Origin: Sarcomyxa edulis
Taxonomy: Eukaryota > Basidiomycota > Agaricomycetes > Agaricales > Mycenaceae
DNA length: 64,000 nucleotides
Assembly: GCA_009761415.1 (NCBI GenBank)
Contig: QUOL01000002.1
Location: forward strand, 2,666,001-2,730,000
Direction: 5' to 3'
A program made the translations under genes and the position numbers. The notes under the pieces are model-generated. The model saw only the letters and a list, made by a program, of their open reading frames with translations. It had not been told where the DNA came from and did no database searches. How positions within the stretch are numbered: the stretch's first letter is position 1; each line of letters starts with the position of its first letter. Positions 46,695 to 59,619 of this stretch are shown piece by piece.

Positions 46695-49012
46695 TCAGTC
46701 CTCAGAAAAATTGCTCAGAAAATCGAGTTCGTCTATACCGAGTTCCTGGACATCCTTCTTCAATCTAAGTCTCGCTTTCTTCCTAGTTGACATAGTGGGA
46801 ACAGGAACGGGGGGAGGAGCGGGAGCAACGGTCCAATCTTCATCGCACCAATGTCCCTTCATCAACAACTCATCTTCAGATTCTTCACCTAGCCCAGATT
46901 CCGCGATTCGGTTAGCCGACTGGATGAATGGATCGTTATCCTTCAATCCAAGGTATTTCGAACTCGACCTGACGGGTGGTCCGATGACGGTGCCAGAACG
47001 CGTCCGCCTTGCTCCTCCGAAGAGAGATGGAGCGCCGGCACCGATATTTCCGCCGTCGGGATTGTTGTTCGTAGAGATTCCTTTATTATAATCAGAAGCC
47101 CTGATAGTCCCGCGTCTATCCCTCGTCGCAGCCTTTTTGGTGGGTACAGACAGTATCTCAGCCGGGCTATCCAAAGATCGCGTACGTGCGATGAGAGAGG
47201 GAAGGGCAAGTGCAACTCCTCTAGGGCGAGCTGATAGGCTGATCCCAGAATCGTCATGCGGGAAGTCTAGTAGATACAATCGAGATGAGAATGATGACGA
47301 CATGTGAGAGGACCCAAAGACGAACCATCCATGTCAACGTCTAGATCCATACCGTCGAAAAGATCCTTTAATCTACCTCCCGGACTGCCGTCTCCCAGCG
47401 CAGGAGGAAGTCGAGGTCCTTTCCTCGTTCTGACAGGCGACTGAGGAGCTTTAAACACGATCGGAGATCTAGGTGGGGTGGAAAGCGTATCCGAGGAGGA
47501 TTTTGCGCCGGAAGGAGGTGTGAAGCCATGCAAGTAATCGGTATCCATATAGTCCGACGACGACGAAGAATTAGAAGAACAAGCGTCTAGAAATGGAATA
47601 GTTGGTTGTGTCAAAGAGAACGAGAGTGAATCGCGGTTGAAAGGTGGTCGACCAGGGGAGTCCGAGTCCGAGTCCGACAAAGTACGAGATCGAGAAAAAT
47701 CAGCGAGAGTATCGGACCTGAGAGTCTGGCTGTGGCGGATAGGCGAACTAGTCAAAGGAGGCAGACTGAACAGCTTGTCTGTGTTGGCTTTAGTGACTTC
47801 ATCCATATCTATATCTATGTCCCTAGAGAAGATGCTATCGCTGAAGTCATTATCGTCGGCCACGGACGCGGCATCACTCAGAAATATCGAGCCTTGTCTC
47901 CCTGGCCTGCCTGCGAATTGGAACCGGTGTTGACGGTCGATGATCGGTGACCTGGATTTAGGAATGTCTTCATGATTGTCCGCGAGTACTGGTGTCGATT
48001 GAAAGATACTATCGTCATGCTCAGGTCCAACAGTCATCTCTATCGCTCGTGCGCGCTCGAAAGGAGTCGAAATAGCTTGCATATCATTCTCTCCGAAGCC
48101 AAAGGACGATGCTTGGACAAATCCCACCTGCGACGGAGGGCGGTTGAAGTCTACTTTTTGAGCGTTGTTACGATTAGAGAAGCTGAACTTGGGAGAGGCA
48201 CTGGGGACGGGAGCAGACGGGACCGAAGGACGACGAACATGGGTGAATGCATGGACGCGAGATGGACCAGTAGTCGGATTGGCAGGAGAGTTGGTCGTGC
48301 TGGCCGCTTGTTGAGGTCGCTTTGCTTGAGATGGATTCTTGTGTTGCATAGAGGCAGTCCTAGTACCAAGTTTCGGCCTTTTCGGGGAAGAAGCGACGGA
48401 TCCGGGACGACTGCTGAACGGAGAATCAAGAGTAGAAGGGTAACGAGAATGAGCGCTGCCAGGCCGGCTAGTACCAGAGGTTATTCCACGGGCAGATCTT
48501 GAATTTTCTTTGAGGTTACGGGAGGAGGTCCGATGAAGTACGCGAGGAGCGACAGGATCAGGAGAAAACTGTTCAGTCCCGATCGATTTGCCGATAGAAG
48601 AGTTGAGGGTATATTTTTCTGTACCAGTAGACGGATAGGGTGTTTCATAGTCAGGATTGTTGTAATGCATGTCTACATCATTGAGAGGAATAATCAGAGA
48701 ATTCTGAGCTGGAGTTCTAGAAATTGTTGCAAGGACGTTGGATTTGACGGCTGGAGAAGATTTAATTTTTTTCTTGAGACGTTGTGTATCAGGATCCTGA
48801 GCTGTAAATGTAGGATCGACCTCTGAGCGCGAGCAAGACTGGGATCTGCGAGATCTCTTGAGCATTCTAGCTGTCATTTCGGAACGCGTCAAGAGATCGT
48901 CCGGAGCAATATCGCGAGTTTTTTGAACCGGGGAAGACGAGAGGGTCGTCAGAGCAGGAGCAGCACGGGTTCTTCTGGCATAAGTAACAGGTCTTTTGGG
49001 TTTTGAAGGCAT
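46695..49012 (-). CDS. Large disordered hypothetical protein
   Basis: Two exons (49012-47326 and 47266-46695) give 752 aa. The start MPSKPKRPVTYARRTR is basic. Most of the protein is Ser/Pro/Arg-rich and predicted disordered, with many SP/TP sites. Compact conserved-looking parts are RKGPRLPPALGDGSPGGRLK followed by DLFDGMDLDVDMD, then ARRTRSGTVIGP, then MKGHWCDEDWTVAP, and a C-terminal KKDVQELGIDELDFL. I do not recognise the family; the pattern suggests a nuclear, cell-cycle-regulated scaffold, which is a guess. The 59-base intron between exons fits GT-AG and joins VDMDG to the second exon. Confidence 0.72.
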
Positions 49013-49492
49013 TTTGAGCGCATATATGCAGTAGCGATGCTGGCAGTAGGAAACTAGAAATGAGACGTGACGCGGATGCAGACTAGTCACGCTGGAGTCA
49101 CCTCGTCACTTCAGGCCTTCGCGATCGGTGTTGCTCGTGCTTGTCAAGGCCTTCCAGGTTGGAGATTTCTTTCTTCCAGCTCAAAAATCATCGCAAAAAT
49201 CCAGTCGTAGTTCTAGATGTATTCCGCTTTTTCCCCTATGATACTGTGATGTGAATTTTGAAAAACTGATGCAAGATCGTGATGGAAGTTACCGCCAAAC
49301 AAGGCCAACAGAATCTCCACGTCAGTGGCTGGGCGAGGCACCGCCGACTCCAACTCGCATAAAAACTTGCCTTTATTTCTCTTAAACTCGTTTTTTAGAT
49401 AATCCTCTCTAATCGCCACCACCCACTTACTGGTCACTGCTTACTGCTTGGAAACAGCTTGAAAATCATACCATATATTCCTTCGAATCGCG
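49013..49492. promoter_or_regulatory. Divergent spacer
   Basis: Shared upstream region of two divergent genes. No gene or clear TATA element seen. Confidence 0.4.
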
Positions 49493-52400
49493 ATGGTTGT
49501 CACTCGTAGGACACCAGTCGCACCCGCAATCCCAGCTTCAAGAAGTAACTCTTCCCAACCTACACCGAGAGCAGCCAAAGGAAAAGCAGTCGCATCTCAG
49601 AGTACAGACTCTCGCGCTGCGAATGGTGATGAATCTAGTTCAAGTCGTCATACGGATGGGTCGGTTTCAAAGGGACAGGAGGCAAGTTCATTCTTTGTCC
49701 ATCTTGCTTTTTTTCTCTCTTTCCTTTGGAAGCATGGCCGAATAGTCTCTTTGGGGTGGAATTTCATTGTTCATTTGCATCCCCCCAAGCTTGTTTGACA
49801 CGTCGCTCTTACTTGGTTGGAAGTCTGGAAGCAAGGTTCAACCGAATTTCTTTTGGATCCTGTCCATCGAAACGGGGTCCAGATACCCTACTTTATTTCA
49901 TGCTTTGGTTAGCAATACGACTATGTCGGGCTCTTGGCGCCGTTCTGATGGATGGCTGCGCAAGTTCATTGGTCGAATGAATCGTTGCATCACCAGAACG
50001 GGGGAGTCCTGGGTCCTGCCCAACCAGCATTCTAGTCCCGTTGTATCAACCTCCTAACTGAATCATATATTATAGCCTGTAGGTTCTGTTTCAAAGTCCC
50101 CTAAATCGAAAGGCAAATCGAAGGGGAAGAAAGAGAAAGCCGGAAAGGTATCGTCGATCGTGATGGAAATTCCAGATTTTTTAATTATCTGACACACATT
50201 CTCCCCAGAAGAAACACCCCGCGACTTCATTTATCGATTCCATAACCCGGCTATTCCTCGTCCTATTGACACTCTATTCTCTCGCCGTTTGTCCGACCGA
50301 CAATCATCTAGAAAATCCAGTCTGCAAGGGTCTCTCCGAATATCGCCATCGCATCCTCGAACCTTATATCCTTCCTCCAATTCAAAATTATGTCATCCCC
50401 GCCCTTGAAACAAACGTCGTTGAACCATTCAAGGACGCGCTGAATCACCCAAGCATCGCACCGCACATCGCTCGCGCAAAACCATACTACATCAAGGCTG
50501 TGCAGGTCACGACCCCCATCGTACTAGGAACGAAACGAGGATGGGAGACACGCGTTGTTCCCCAATGGAATAAACGCGTCGTCCCTCAATGGCAAAAACG
50601 CGTTGTCCCCCAGTGGAATCGTCACGTAGTCCCGCATATCGATGCCGCCCAACAACGCGTCGAAAAGGTCATACAGCCATATGTCATCTTCGTTCAAAAC
50701 GCCTACGTCGCGAAATTGTCTCCTCGTTTGCATGCACTTACGCAGACACTGATAACGGTGCAGCAGAAAACACAGCCTTATGTCATTCTGGCAGCCTCCA
50801 AGACTCACGAAGGATATATTACGGCGAAACCATACGCCATTCCTGTTCTGCAGAGAATCCAACTCTGGCTCAGTGACCTAGGCGTCTTGATCGTTGAGGC
50901 ACGGAGGCGCTACGTCGATCCTCATGTTCAACGCATCTGGGAGAAAGTCACTGAGCTGAGCTCAAGTGGGAACGTCAAGTCTTCAAAAACAGATAGCGCG
51001 CCTAACGTCGAGTCTCCTGTTATCAGCATTTTCTCGTCGGCCTCGTCCTCTGGGAAGACAGCTGCGCACTCCATCGTTGCATCTGATGCTAAAGAAACGG
51101 TAGCGAGCGCTGTTGGAGCCACACCCTCCTCGAATTTAGCTGCCGCCCTGTCGTCCCAAGAACACGCGGAAGTCATCCCTTCGCCAACAGACGCTCCTGC
51201 TGTAGCAGCTGCGTCCGTTATCGAAGAATCTTTGGCCGGTGCATTACCTTCGGGAGAGGACGCCATCTCGCTGGAGGTCGACCCAGAAATCACCCCTTCG
51301 TCGACTGGTAGCTCATCAATTCCGATTGAGACGGAGTCGGCATCCGCTTCTTCTCTCGATGCGGATGTTGTTCAGTCAACATCTTCAGCGGTCGTTGAGG
51401 AGACTTCGAGTGACAGCACTCCCCCTCCATCTTCCAGCAGTATCGCGACCACCGAGACTTTATCTTCTTCTGCTGTTTCTACTCCTTCTACTGTTTCTTC
51501 CGCGAAACAGTCCGATGATGACGAGGAATCTATAGATCTGGACGCATTTTACGCCGACCTCGGGCTAGACGACACCGACACCGACAAGGCGGCAAACGCT
51601 AATGATGCCGAAACCGTCCCTGCAGTCCCCGTGCGTCACGAAGAAAGCGAAGAAGAGAAGGCCGAGAGGTTACGTCTCCGAGCTATCGAAACTGCCAAGA
51701 AACGCGCTGATATCACGAGCCGGCATTCAAAGTGGGAACGTGATTTGGAGGAGCTGATTAAGACTAAACGAAAGGAGCTGAGGAAGAACTTGGTCACCTT
51801 GAGAAAGGGTGCTGTTACTGAGCTGAAGAACAATGCGGACATACGAACGCAGATCGAGGAACTGGTTACAGAGACGGAGAAGTTCTTGAGGGGAGCGGAG
51901 GTCTATTTAAAGAACATGAAAAAGGAAAAGAAGACCGACGAAGAGAAAACCGGTCTTTGGGAGAGGATTGTCAAAAAGATCGAGGAGAAGTTCGAGCTAA
52001 AAATGAACGAGGTCGAGGGAACGGTCAATAGCTGGTACATGGAGACCCTGAATCAAGAAGTTGCCGAGGTCGGTTTCATTTCAGGCTTGCTTCGTTTTTT
52101 CGTTTGCTGTTACTTATTTCTGTCTCTATAGGTCCAATCACTGGCTGCTGAAGTCAAGCATTTCGCTGAACAAGCACAGACAGATCTCAGTCTCGACTAT
52201 GCATGGCTTGACGATGTCACTTACAATGATTGGCAACGCTATCACGACTTGCTTAGAGGTGAGATCATACTATTCTCCTCGAGGTTTCATTGGTGCTCAC
52301 CTTTCCAACGTTTCTAGAGAGCGACAAGTTCAGAGATCAGGCTTTCTCGATACAAAATGGATCGCATCCATCCCCTCCAGTCAATCCACTTTTCCACGCA

Positions 52401-52787
52401 TTGGAAGATCTCCAGTCAGAAGTACAAGACGTTGTCGTTGGATTCCAAACCCGCCTCCGCCGCATTAAACGTAACGGTGAACGCGCTTTTGGTGGTGCAG
52501 ATGATGCGTCCGAAACAGCAGATGACAGTGCTCCATCTCCAGAGGTCTCAATCCTACCTATCGTTCCAAGCGAGGATGCGAGTGATTTGGAGCCAGAGGC
52601 TGAACCCGTAGTAATCGGTCGGAGCGAGAAAGAGATACTGGAGTCCTTGGGAAGAGCAGCTGCTCGCGGTGTGGGATCGGACACAATATTGTCAGATGAG
52701 AACCCAAAAAAGAGCGTCCCGGAATCTACGGACGAGGATCATACAGCCATACCAGGTTCAGTCGCATATGAACATATGGAGCTGTAA
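49493..52787 (+). CDS. Large single-pass membrane protein, unknown family
   Basis: Exons 49493-49681, 50076-50147, 50209-52068, 52132-52258 and 52318-52787 give 905 aa. The first intron starts GCAAGT, so it is a GC-AG intron of 394 nt, far longer than its neighbours. The N-terminus is Ser-rich and ends in a Lys-rich run. A membrane segment follows at about residues 95-115 (LFLVLLTLYSLAV). Next comes a Tyr/Pro-rich region with three repeats of RVVPQW, then a Ser/Ala-rich acidic part. A long charged coiled coil (EEKAERLRLRAIETAKKRAD and further on) and a compact YAWLDDVTYNDWQRYHDLLR motif precede a disordered tail. I cannot name the family. Its layout (N-terminal anchor, long coiled coil) suggests an ER or spore-wall/cell-surface scaffold. 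Confidence 0.75.
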
Positions 52788-53636
52788 ATTTGGATGACAT
52801 TCAATTATGGATAATACGTTTTCTGACTTGTGAGTTCGCACAATCATGTCCTTCCGTGATGATCTTTACTCAAGTAGACATGCTCGTTACATAGGTACTC
52901 TACCTTTTTCAAGATGATGGATACGCTTGGTCACAAGCTCATGTTTTTCTTTACCCATGCTGTCTATCTGTCATAGTACTGTGTTTTATACCGCTTTTAT
53001 ATGCATGGATCGTCTGGTATTGCATCTTTTACATTAGGACTCTTTCATTGGTCTTGGTGTCGGCAACATATCAGTTAACCATATAATTATGTCCTGATTC
53101 CTGAAGCACTTCGTCGTACGCGTGGGCATTAATTATTTCCGACAGATCTGGTTTGGGGACCTCCACTTACAACCCGTATTTGCAAAAGACGGTCGACAGG
53201 CAATCGACAGGTCAGACTTTTCATTATCCCACCAATCGTACCTTAGCAATACAGATTGATCGCGATGGATCTGGAGTATGCTGTATAGAAGGAGTCACTT
53301 CGTCGATGTCAATTTAGCAAAGGGATATATGTTCCCGTCGTCGCATCGCGTTTTCGGCAGTCATCGTACAGAAAAGACCCGGCCGTATCGCTTCCCCACG
53401 CAAAAGACGGTATTGTACATATGTGCAGAGTAAGGGAGTGCCAAGCTGGAGAAGTGCGACGTCGCGACTCGCCGATGAAAATTACAATGAAAACATGACA
53501 TTCCCGTGTCCTCTCTTCAATCTGATGAGCAACGAGGATTGGACCGATGTTTGTCAAGTAGGCCGAAGGAATGAAGAATGCGAGAATCAAAAATCGTATA
53601 TACGCGATTACGAAGGTTATAGAAATTGAGGATAGA
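52788..53636. other. Convergent spacer, no gene seen
   Basis: A 0.85-kb stretch between two convergent genes. Short minus-strand frames (for example 53309-53590) have no family marks. Confidence 0.4.
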
Positions 53637-54712
53637 TCAAGGCTCCTCAGGTTCTAGCTGGGTGGTCTTCCATTTGAGATGGGACTCGTAGAAATCAATC
53701 AACTGTAACTATGGCATGAGAGATGTACTGCGAGGCAGAAGAATCGCGAAATACCTTGCGAGGGAACCTCTCTTTACAAAGCTCTGAATCTTCTTTGACG
53801 CGTTCGCCAGTGCCCTTCCTGATGGGACGCGTTAGCTTTCAGCCCGCCCGAGAGAAGAAAGGGAACTCACAATCGGAAATACACCATTAATACATCGTTG
53901 GCTTCATCGCGCTCGACGGTATCAATCGTGCCAATCAGGGGTTCCCAGTTGGCCACATTCATCCACTTCTCCATATTGCCAACTTGAAGATCGTTCATGT
54001 CTTCATCCTCATTACCATTCAGCGACGGTGCACGTTTGCTTCCCGTGCTTGTCCTTGGCTTTTTAGCTATCCTCTTCTCTGTCTGCCTGTCTTCGTCCTC
54101 ATTCTCCTCCGGTCTCTGTTTGGCCGTCTTGCCGCTCGTGGAAGCTCTGCTGCGTTTTTTGACCATTGAGATGGACTCGGGTTCGGCATCAGAACTGGCC
54201 TCCCTGGCGACAGATTTTCTAGCGGCTTTGCTAGTGGAGGGTTTCTGTGCTTTCGAATCCAACGATTTGCGCGGAGCAGCTCTTTTGTCCTTTCCAGACT
54301 TCCTCCAGAATTCGGTGATCAGCTCCTCCGCATTCCTAGTAGATACAAGAGTTAAGATATCCTGTGCGACGCATAGTTGTACAGGACTCACGCGTCCTTT
54401 TGATCAATCCAGCTATTATGCTCATCTCCGTAGCCTCTCCACTTCACAAAATATCCCCATTCGCCCTGCAAAGTTGGGGTGAACGACTTAGCTTCGTTTA
54501 TTCGTAGTGATAGCCAAGCATACCTTGGTGACTGCTCCCCGTTTCGCGTCGAGAATCGCCTCCACTTCATACTCTTCTTCCTCCTCGTCCTGTTCCTCCT
54601 CTGGTCCACCGTCCATCTCAACGTCTTCTTGAGAAGCATTCTTTTTACTTGCCGAAGGTTTTGGTTTCTCCTCGTCACTCTCAGCGACAGATTCTGTTGA
54701 TTCCCTAGCCAT
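53637..54712 (-). CDS. HP1-type heterochromatin protein (chromo and chromoshadow domains)
   Basis: Five exons (54712-54524, 54465-54392, 54335-53871, 53818-53756, 53709-53637) give 287 aa. After an acidic N-terminus, the chromodomain reads EYEVEAILDAKRG, then WGYFVKWRGYGDEHNSWI, then NAEELITEFW. The aromatic cage residues (Tyr in EYEVEAIL, Trp and Tyr in KWRGY) are present, so binding of methylated H3K9 is expected. The hinge is basic and Ser-rich. The chromoshadow domain follows (MEKWMNVANWEPLIGTIDTV, LMVYFRLKG, FPRKLQLIDFYESHLKW). HP1 proteins dimerise through the shadow domain and build heterochromatin. The family assignment is secure. Confidence 0.93.
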
Positions 54713-55162
54713 TGTATCGGTCTTTTTCTACCAAGAAACGAGAGCGTAGACGCGTTTGACGAGGGAATGTTCGGGAATGTCGACTCAAGACGCGTGTGAA
54801 ATAGAGTTCAAAAACCTCGCAAAAAAATAGTGATAAACTCAAGCGCGCGAGCCTCCAAGAAATGAAAGGAGGTACTATACTCAACAGTCGGCGCTCTCGG
54901 GAAGTGATGATATATATCTACTATGCTAATCTAGTAGGCAGGCCTTTGCTCCAAACTTTACACCAATTGTGATTCGTGACACCCAGTCTAGTCAGACGTT
55001 ATGTCTAGTCGAACGGTGTGCAGAGCGCTGTTCCTCGGTAGACACAGGCGCAGACGATGTCATACAAGGATATTAAGGGGGTACAGTGACAAGAATTCGA
55101 GGATGAAGATAGCAAAAGAAGGATGGAAGATAGAAGCGAACCAGGTACTATACACCAACACC
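54713..55162. promoter_or_regulatory. Promoter of the HP1 gene and 3' flank of the Y14 gene
   Basis: A 450-bp spacer between two minus-strand genes. No further feature seen. Confidence 0.4.
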
Positions 55163-55912
55163 TCAATCTTTCCGGCGTGGGCTCGCGCTACGACCACGAC
55201 CACCACCGCCTCGTCCTTTTTTGGGTCCTGATGGAGGAGGCCGAACAAAAGCGTAGTCACATTGGATGACTTGTTCCAACAGAGTTGAACCCGACGCGCC
55301 ATCGATAGCCGCCTGAGCCTCGCTCATGGTTTCATATTCAACTAGAGCATATCCCTAGATACGTGGAGCACGAGGTAAATGTAATGCCCGCATCAATAGG
55401 AGGCTCTTAAATAACACAAAGGTCGTCTGCCAGCGTACCTTGACATAGCCTGTCCTTCGGTCGAGATTGAGGTGCAGGTTTTTTATTTCGCCGAACTCTG
55501 CAAATTTGTCGGTGACATCTTCCTCCGTGGCCTCTTCGTGCACGTTTGTAACGAGTACGATCCAGCCTTCTACGGCTAGATGCGTTGAATGGAGTAAAAG
55601 TCAACTACGCATGAGCGATCAGTGAAAGTGTTGCTACGCACAACGGGCAGCTCTGGTATCTGCATCCTTTACAGATTCCACTCTGTCGTACGTTGGCTCT
55701 GTCACTACCGTGCCTTCATTTCCACCTGTATTTTCTCCAGTCAAAAAAAGGTATAATGGTATAAATGGATGTATCGCACCTGTGTTTTGAAACCCTCTCC
55801 CTCTACGCCTGACTGCGCCACCCGCAGCCACTACAGGTAGATGTCAGTCGGTATGCACTAAGAATGACCTTTAGGACGTACTATCATCAATGTTCATCTC
55901 ATCGTCGGACAT
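55163..55912 (-). CDS. Exon junction complex RNA-binding protein Y14 (RBM8A)
   Basis: Five exons (55912-55882, 55830-55780, 55725-55642, 55575-55439, 55354-55163) give 164 aa, the usual length. The protein starts [10 protein letters not shown], has a Gly/Arg stretch [11 protein letters not shown], then the [43 protein letters not shown] and [20 protein letters not shown]. It ends in a Gly/Arg tail with SASPRR. Y14 pairs with Mago in the exon junction complex placed upstream of spliced junctions. That fits a genome with many introns per gene. Confidence 0.95.
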
Positions 55913-56615
55913 GGTGTTAGTAGTTGTAGCTTGAAAGGCAATATTGTGACAAGGAGTCGGCGTGACAGCTCACGGCGTGTCCGGCGCTACCCCGGTGAGT
56001 CCGGGGGTCCTCCTGACACCCTTGTTCCTGTATTATGTAACAGCGAATATATACGTTCCTCTGATTCTTGAATAGACTTGACTCTTTAATTATGCCTAGC
56101 CCGCTTGTTTCACCCCGGCGCGTAGCCACATGCATGGATACACGGATCTGGACGGTACCGCAGCAAAATATAAAGCAGACAGCTTACCAAACCCACGTTA
56201 CCAATCCATCACATCGAACAACGTGTTTATCTTTCAGGCAGGAGGGCCTTGACGCCCCAAAATAGCTGAAGGACTCGTCCGTTGATGCGGCGTCATTCTT
56301 TTGATCCCGATTGAAGATGCGAGTCGAGTCTCATCCCCACGAGAAACTGTATTTCTCTGTCGTGACGTGCCTGGAGGTCTTCAAACACAGCCTGCCAGAT
56401 CGCGATTGCCTCCAAATCTCGAAGAACTCCTCTTGAATAATATCTTGTCTCTTCACACAGAAACGGACCGATTTTCTCAACCCTTTTTCAAAGGGCGCGG
56501 CCTTTCGCTTGTCGAACACCTTTAAAGTCCGAGTAGTTTCTTGTTCAATTAACGCACCGTTCCCAACTAACTCTCAATACCTCTTTCTCTCTGCGATTTC
56601 GACGCGACTTTCACA
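55913..56615. promoter_or_regulatory. Divergent spacer
   Basis: Shared upstream region of the Y14 gene and the MYND gene, 0.7 kb. No gene seen; small frames lack motifs. Confidence 0.4.
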
Positions 56616-57351
56616 ATGCACCCAGCTCCAACCATCAACCACCCATGCACGCTGTGCTGTAGACCCACATCTATGTGGTGCAGTCGCTGCCAGAGCGCGT
56701 GGTATTGCTCACCAGAGCACCTTCATAATGTTCGTAACCCATTGTCTACGCCTTAACGCCACTCACCTTCATCTCCTATTCGACAGGACTGGGCTCGCCA
56801 TCGCAGGGAATGTATTCCAGCGGTGAACTCGTCTAGCCAAGGTTACAACATGATCGCCACGCCACCCCCCGCTGAACCACAGTTCATCAATGTTTCTGCC
56901 ATTCTATTCTCTCCGGAAGAAGGTAAAGCCCCTGTCTCGATCTCATCTTTGTTAGCGAAAGTGTTCATTCTCTCATATAATACATGTAGAGCGGCCACGG
57001 ATCATTTCTATAAGCTGCCGACCGTCGCACAAACCATCGCAAGGAATGTGTCCAATTCCGTTGGTTCAGTCTTACTTCCCGGAGGGCCCGCCAGAGGGCA
57101 TTGTTCTAACCCAGGGGCTCAATGGCGAACCACTGAGGTTTCCTCTCAACCTCTGGTACTCCCCATCTGCATTAGCAAACTCAGCACCAGTCAATCGCGC
57201 GATATATCACATTACCTCGGGAGCAGCGCCGAAAGCGTGGTGCGGGACGGTCGTTGTGCTGAAGTTCAACGGTTCGCGTCGGCAAGGTTATTCGGACGCG
57301 GGCTCGAACGACCTACCGGCCCTCTCCGCCTATTTCCTGGCGTTCAAGTGA
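56616..57351 (+). CDS. MYND zinc-finger protein
   Basis: Exons 56616-56729, 56787-56922 and 56990-57351 give 203 aa. A MYND finger fills residues about 11-47: CTLCCRPTSMWCSRC, then WYCSPEHLHN and DWARHRREC, giving the C-x2-C, C-x2-C, C, H and C ligand order (the first intron falls inside it). The C-terminal part (LTQGLNGEPLRFPLNLWYSP, AIYHITSGAAPKAWCGTVVV) is folded-looking but unknown to me; similar MYND proteins are common in basidiomycetes. MYND fingers bind Pro-rich peptides in partner proteins. No SET domain is present, so it is not a methyltransferase of the SMYD kind. Confidence 0.85.
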
Positions 57352-58222
57352 ATGACGCGTAAGTGTATATCCCCCCTCCACTCCCCCACATCGAGTCTAA
57401 TGTGGATTCCCTAGTGTTCGGTTTCTCTTCCTATCGTCAAGTTTCCAAAATTCATTATTAAATTATAAACGCCGAACGTACACGCTTAGTCCTGCATCTC
57501 CCAGCATTTTTATCCTATTTCGTGTTCTCTGTAGCATATATCGTTATGGTTCCTCCGCTATCGTCGCATCGTTCGTCGCCACCGTCTATTACCTGCTGAA
57601 TTAGTCCATACGTACTGTATATACATAGAAAAAGATAGACTCGTGTCGGATGTCTATGACTTTCTGAGTCTCAACACGTTGCGTCGAACGGGGATATGCG
57701 GACGCGTTATTTACACGAATAAGACTCACTATGCCCACCATCCGTAGAACGGATTCTGGCCTTGCGTAAGCCTAGGCGCTGTGATGCCCGCGTGCGCGTT
57801 GTGTTTCCGCAAGCAGTACGCAAATCACCTGAGAGAAATTTGGGTAAAGAAGCGGATGAGAAGAACGTCAGAAGAGAAGGTAAATAAGGTAGCATGGATG
57901 CAGTCATGATAGTGGTTCCTGGCCCAAATTTTTCTCGCGGCTCATCCTAATACGACGACAGTACGTTCGAATGAATTTGTTTCACCGAAATCATTCCTTG
58001 GTGATCCCATGAGTACGTGCTAGATACATGGCGACGTCGGCCTTGGAGCTTTTCCTTGTTTTTCGGTCCTTGTTCGGTGTTGCCAGATTTCTTGTCCAAG
58101 ACGTTCCCAGATGGTGGAAGTACAAAGTAAGGTTGGAGGTGTCCAGCGCTCGCCGAAGCGGCATTTGAAATGGACTCGATCTTCAATTTCCAACTGAATC
58201 CTTCAGTTTCTTCCAGCTTGCC
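57352..58222. other. Intergenic region, no gene seen
   Basis: A 0.87-kb spacer containing the promoter of the Rrp4 gene. Short frames only. Confidence 0.4.
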
Positions 58223-59585
58223 ATGATCGCTTTCACCTCATTCCCTACCCAACCTGTTGATTATTCCGGTGACTATGGCTCAGTCAGACACCACCCAGAC
58301 GTCCTAGACGACGTGGCCATGGACCTAGACGACGACGACGCTTTCGAGGCCGGCGGATCAAAACTTACTTGTCCTGGTGAATTTCTCACTTCATCCCAGG
58401 CGTACATGCGGTGAGTTCATGTGTTGGATGTCTACTTGAAACAGGGTATATGTTATTCTGATGCGAACTGTACATGTCTGTAGAGGTCATGGCACATACG
58501 TCGATAGTGAGGAGGTGATAGCTGCAGTTGCAGGTACCATTGAACGCGTGAATAAACTAGTCACTGTCCGAGCTATTCGCACAAGGTGAGCGGTAATGGC
58601 TCCACCTTAATAATGCGTGCCGACCAAATCTCTCCCATTTTAAAGATATAACCCCGAGGTCGGCGATTTGGTTGTGGGCCGAATCACAGAGGTGCAACGA
58701 TTCCCATACTAGAGTTGTGATGCTCGTAACGAGGGCGTTCCCCACTGACGGCGTCTTTTCTTTTACTTTAGGTCCAACCACGCCGATGGAAGGTAGACGC
58801 GAATTCCCGACAAGATGCCGTACTGATGTTAGCTTCCGTCAACTTGCCTGGGGGTGTTCAGGTAACTGCGTGGCTCTAACTTTTTAGTTTGGTTACGACA
58901 GAATCTAACTCTTTTTCTTTTGTTCTCTGTTGTTTCCAGCGGCGAAAGCTAGAGAGCGATGAACTGCAAATGCGTAATTTCTTCGAGGAGGGTGACTTGT
59001 TGGTTGCTGAAGTACAGGCCTTTTTCTCGGACGGGGCCATGTCCCTACATACTAGGTCTCTGAAGTATGGAAAGGTGCGTGCGTTTCTCCTTTCACATTT
59101 GTACCCCATTCACACCAAGAGTTTAGTTGCGAAATGGTCAATTAGTGATGATTCCGCCTATATTAGTTCGCCGACTCAAATCGCACTTTATAACGCTACC
59201 TTGTGGCGTTGACTTGATCCTTGGGTTGAACGGGTACATCTGGGTAAGCAAACAAGTAAAGGAGAATGATCAGGAAGGAGAGGAGGGATTTGACGCAGAG
59301 GCGGTGTATTCTAACCAAAACGACGTGAGCAATCTCCCACTTGAACCCAAAAGCGTTAGATTGATTCTTTTCTTTGTTTGGCAGGACATTGATGAATCAA
59401 CTCGCATCGCTATTTCCCGAGTGGCTAATATCATACGTGTGCTCTCATCTCACTTCATTCCATTGACAGATGCATTACTATTAGAGGCATATGAATGGAC
59501 GGTTGAACAGGATAGCGATCCAAAGGACTTACTCCAAGAAGACGTGGGCGATGCTTTAGTGGCTACCATTAGCGCACGAGGCTGA
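58223..59585 (+). CDS. RRP4: Exosome complex cap subunit Rrp4
   Basis: Seven exons (58223-58410, 58484-58585, 58646-58690, 58772-58861, 58940-59074, 59127-59324, 59384-59585) give 319 aa. N-terminal domain: [21 protein letters not shown]1 domain: [59 protein letters not shown] and [21 protein letters not shown]-like part: [16 protein letters not shown]. Rrp4 sits on the exosome ring with Csl4 and Rrp40 and guides RNA to the nuclease, in rRNA maturation and RNA decay. All motifs are intact and the gene is surely essential and functional. Confidence 0.95.
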
Positions 59586-59619
59586 TGTATTTACAAAGTC
59601 GATTGTAATAATATATGTA

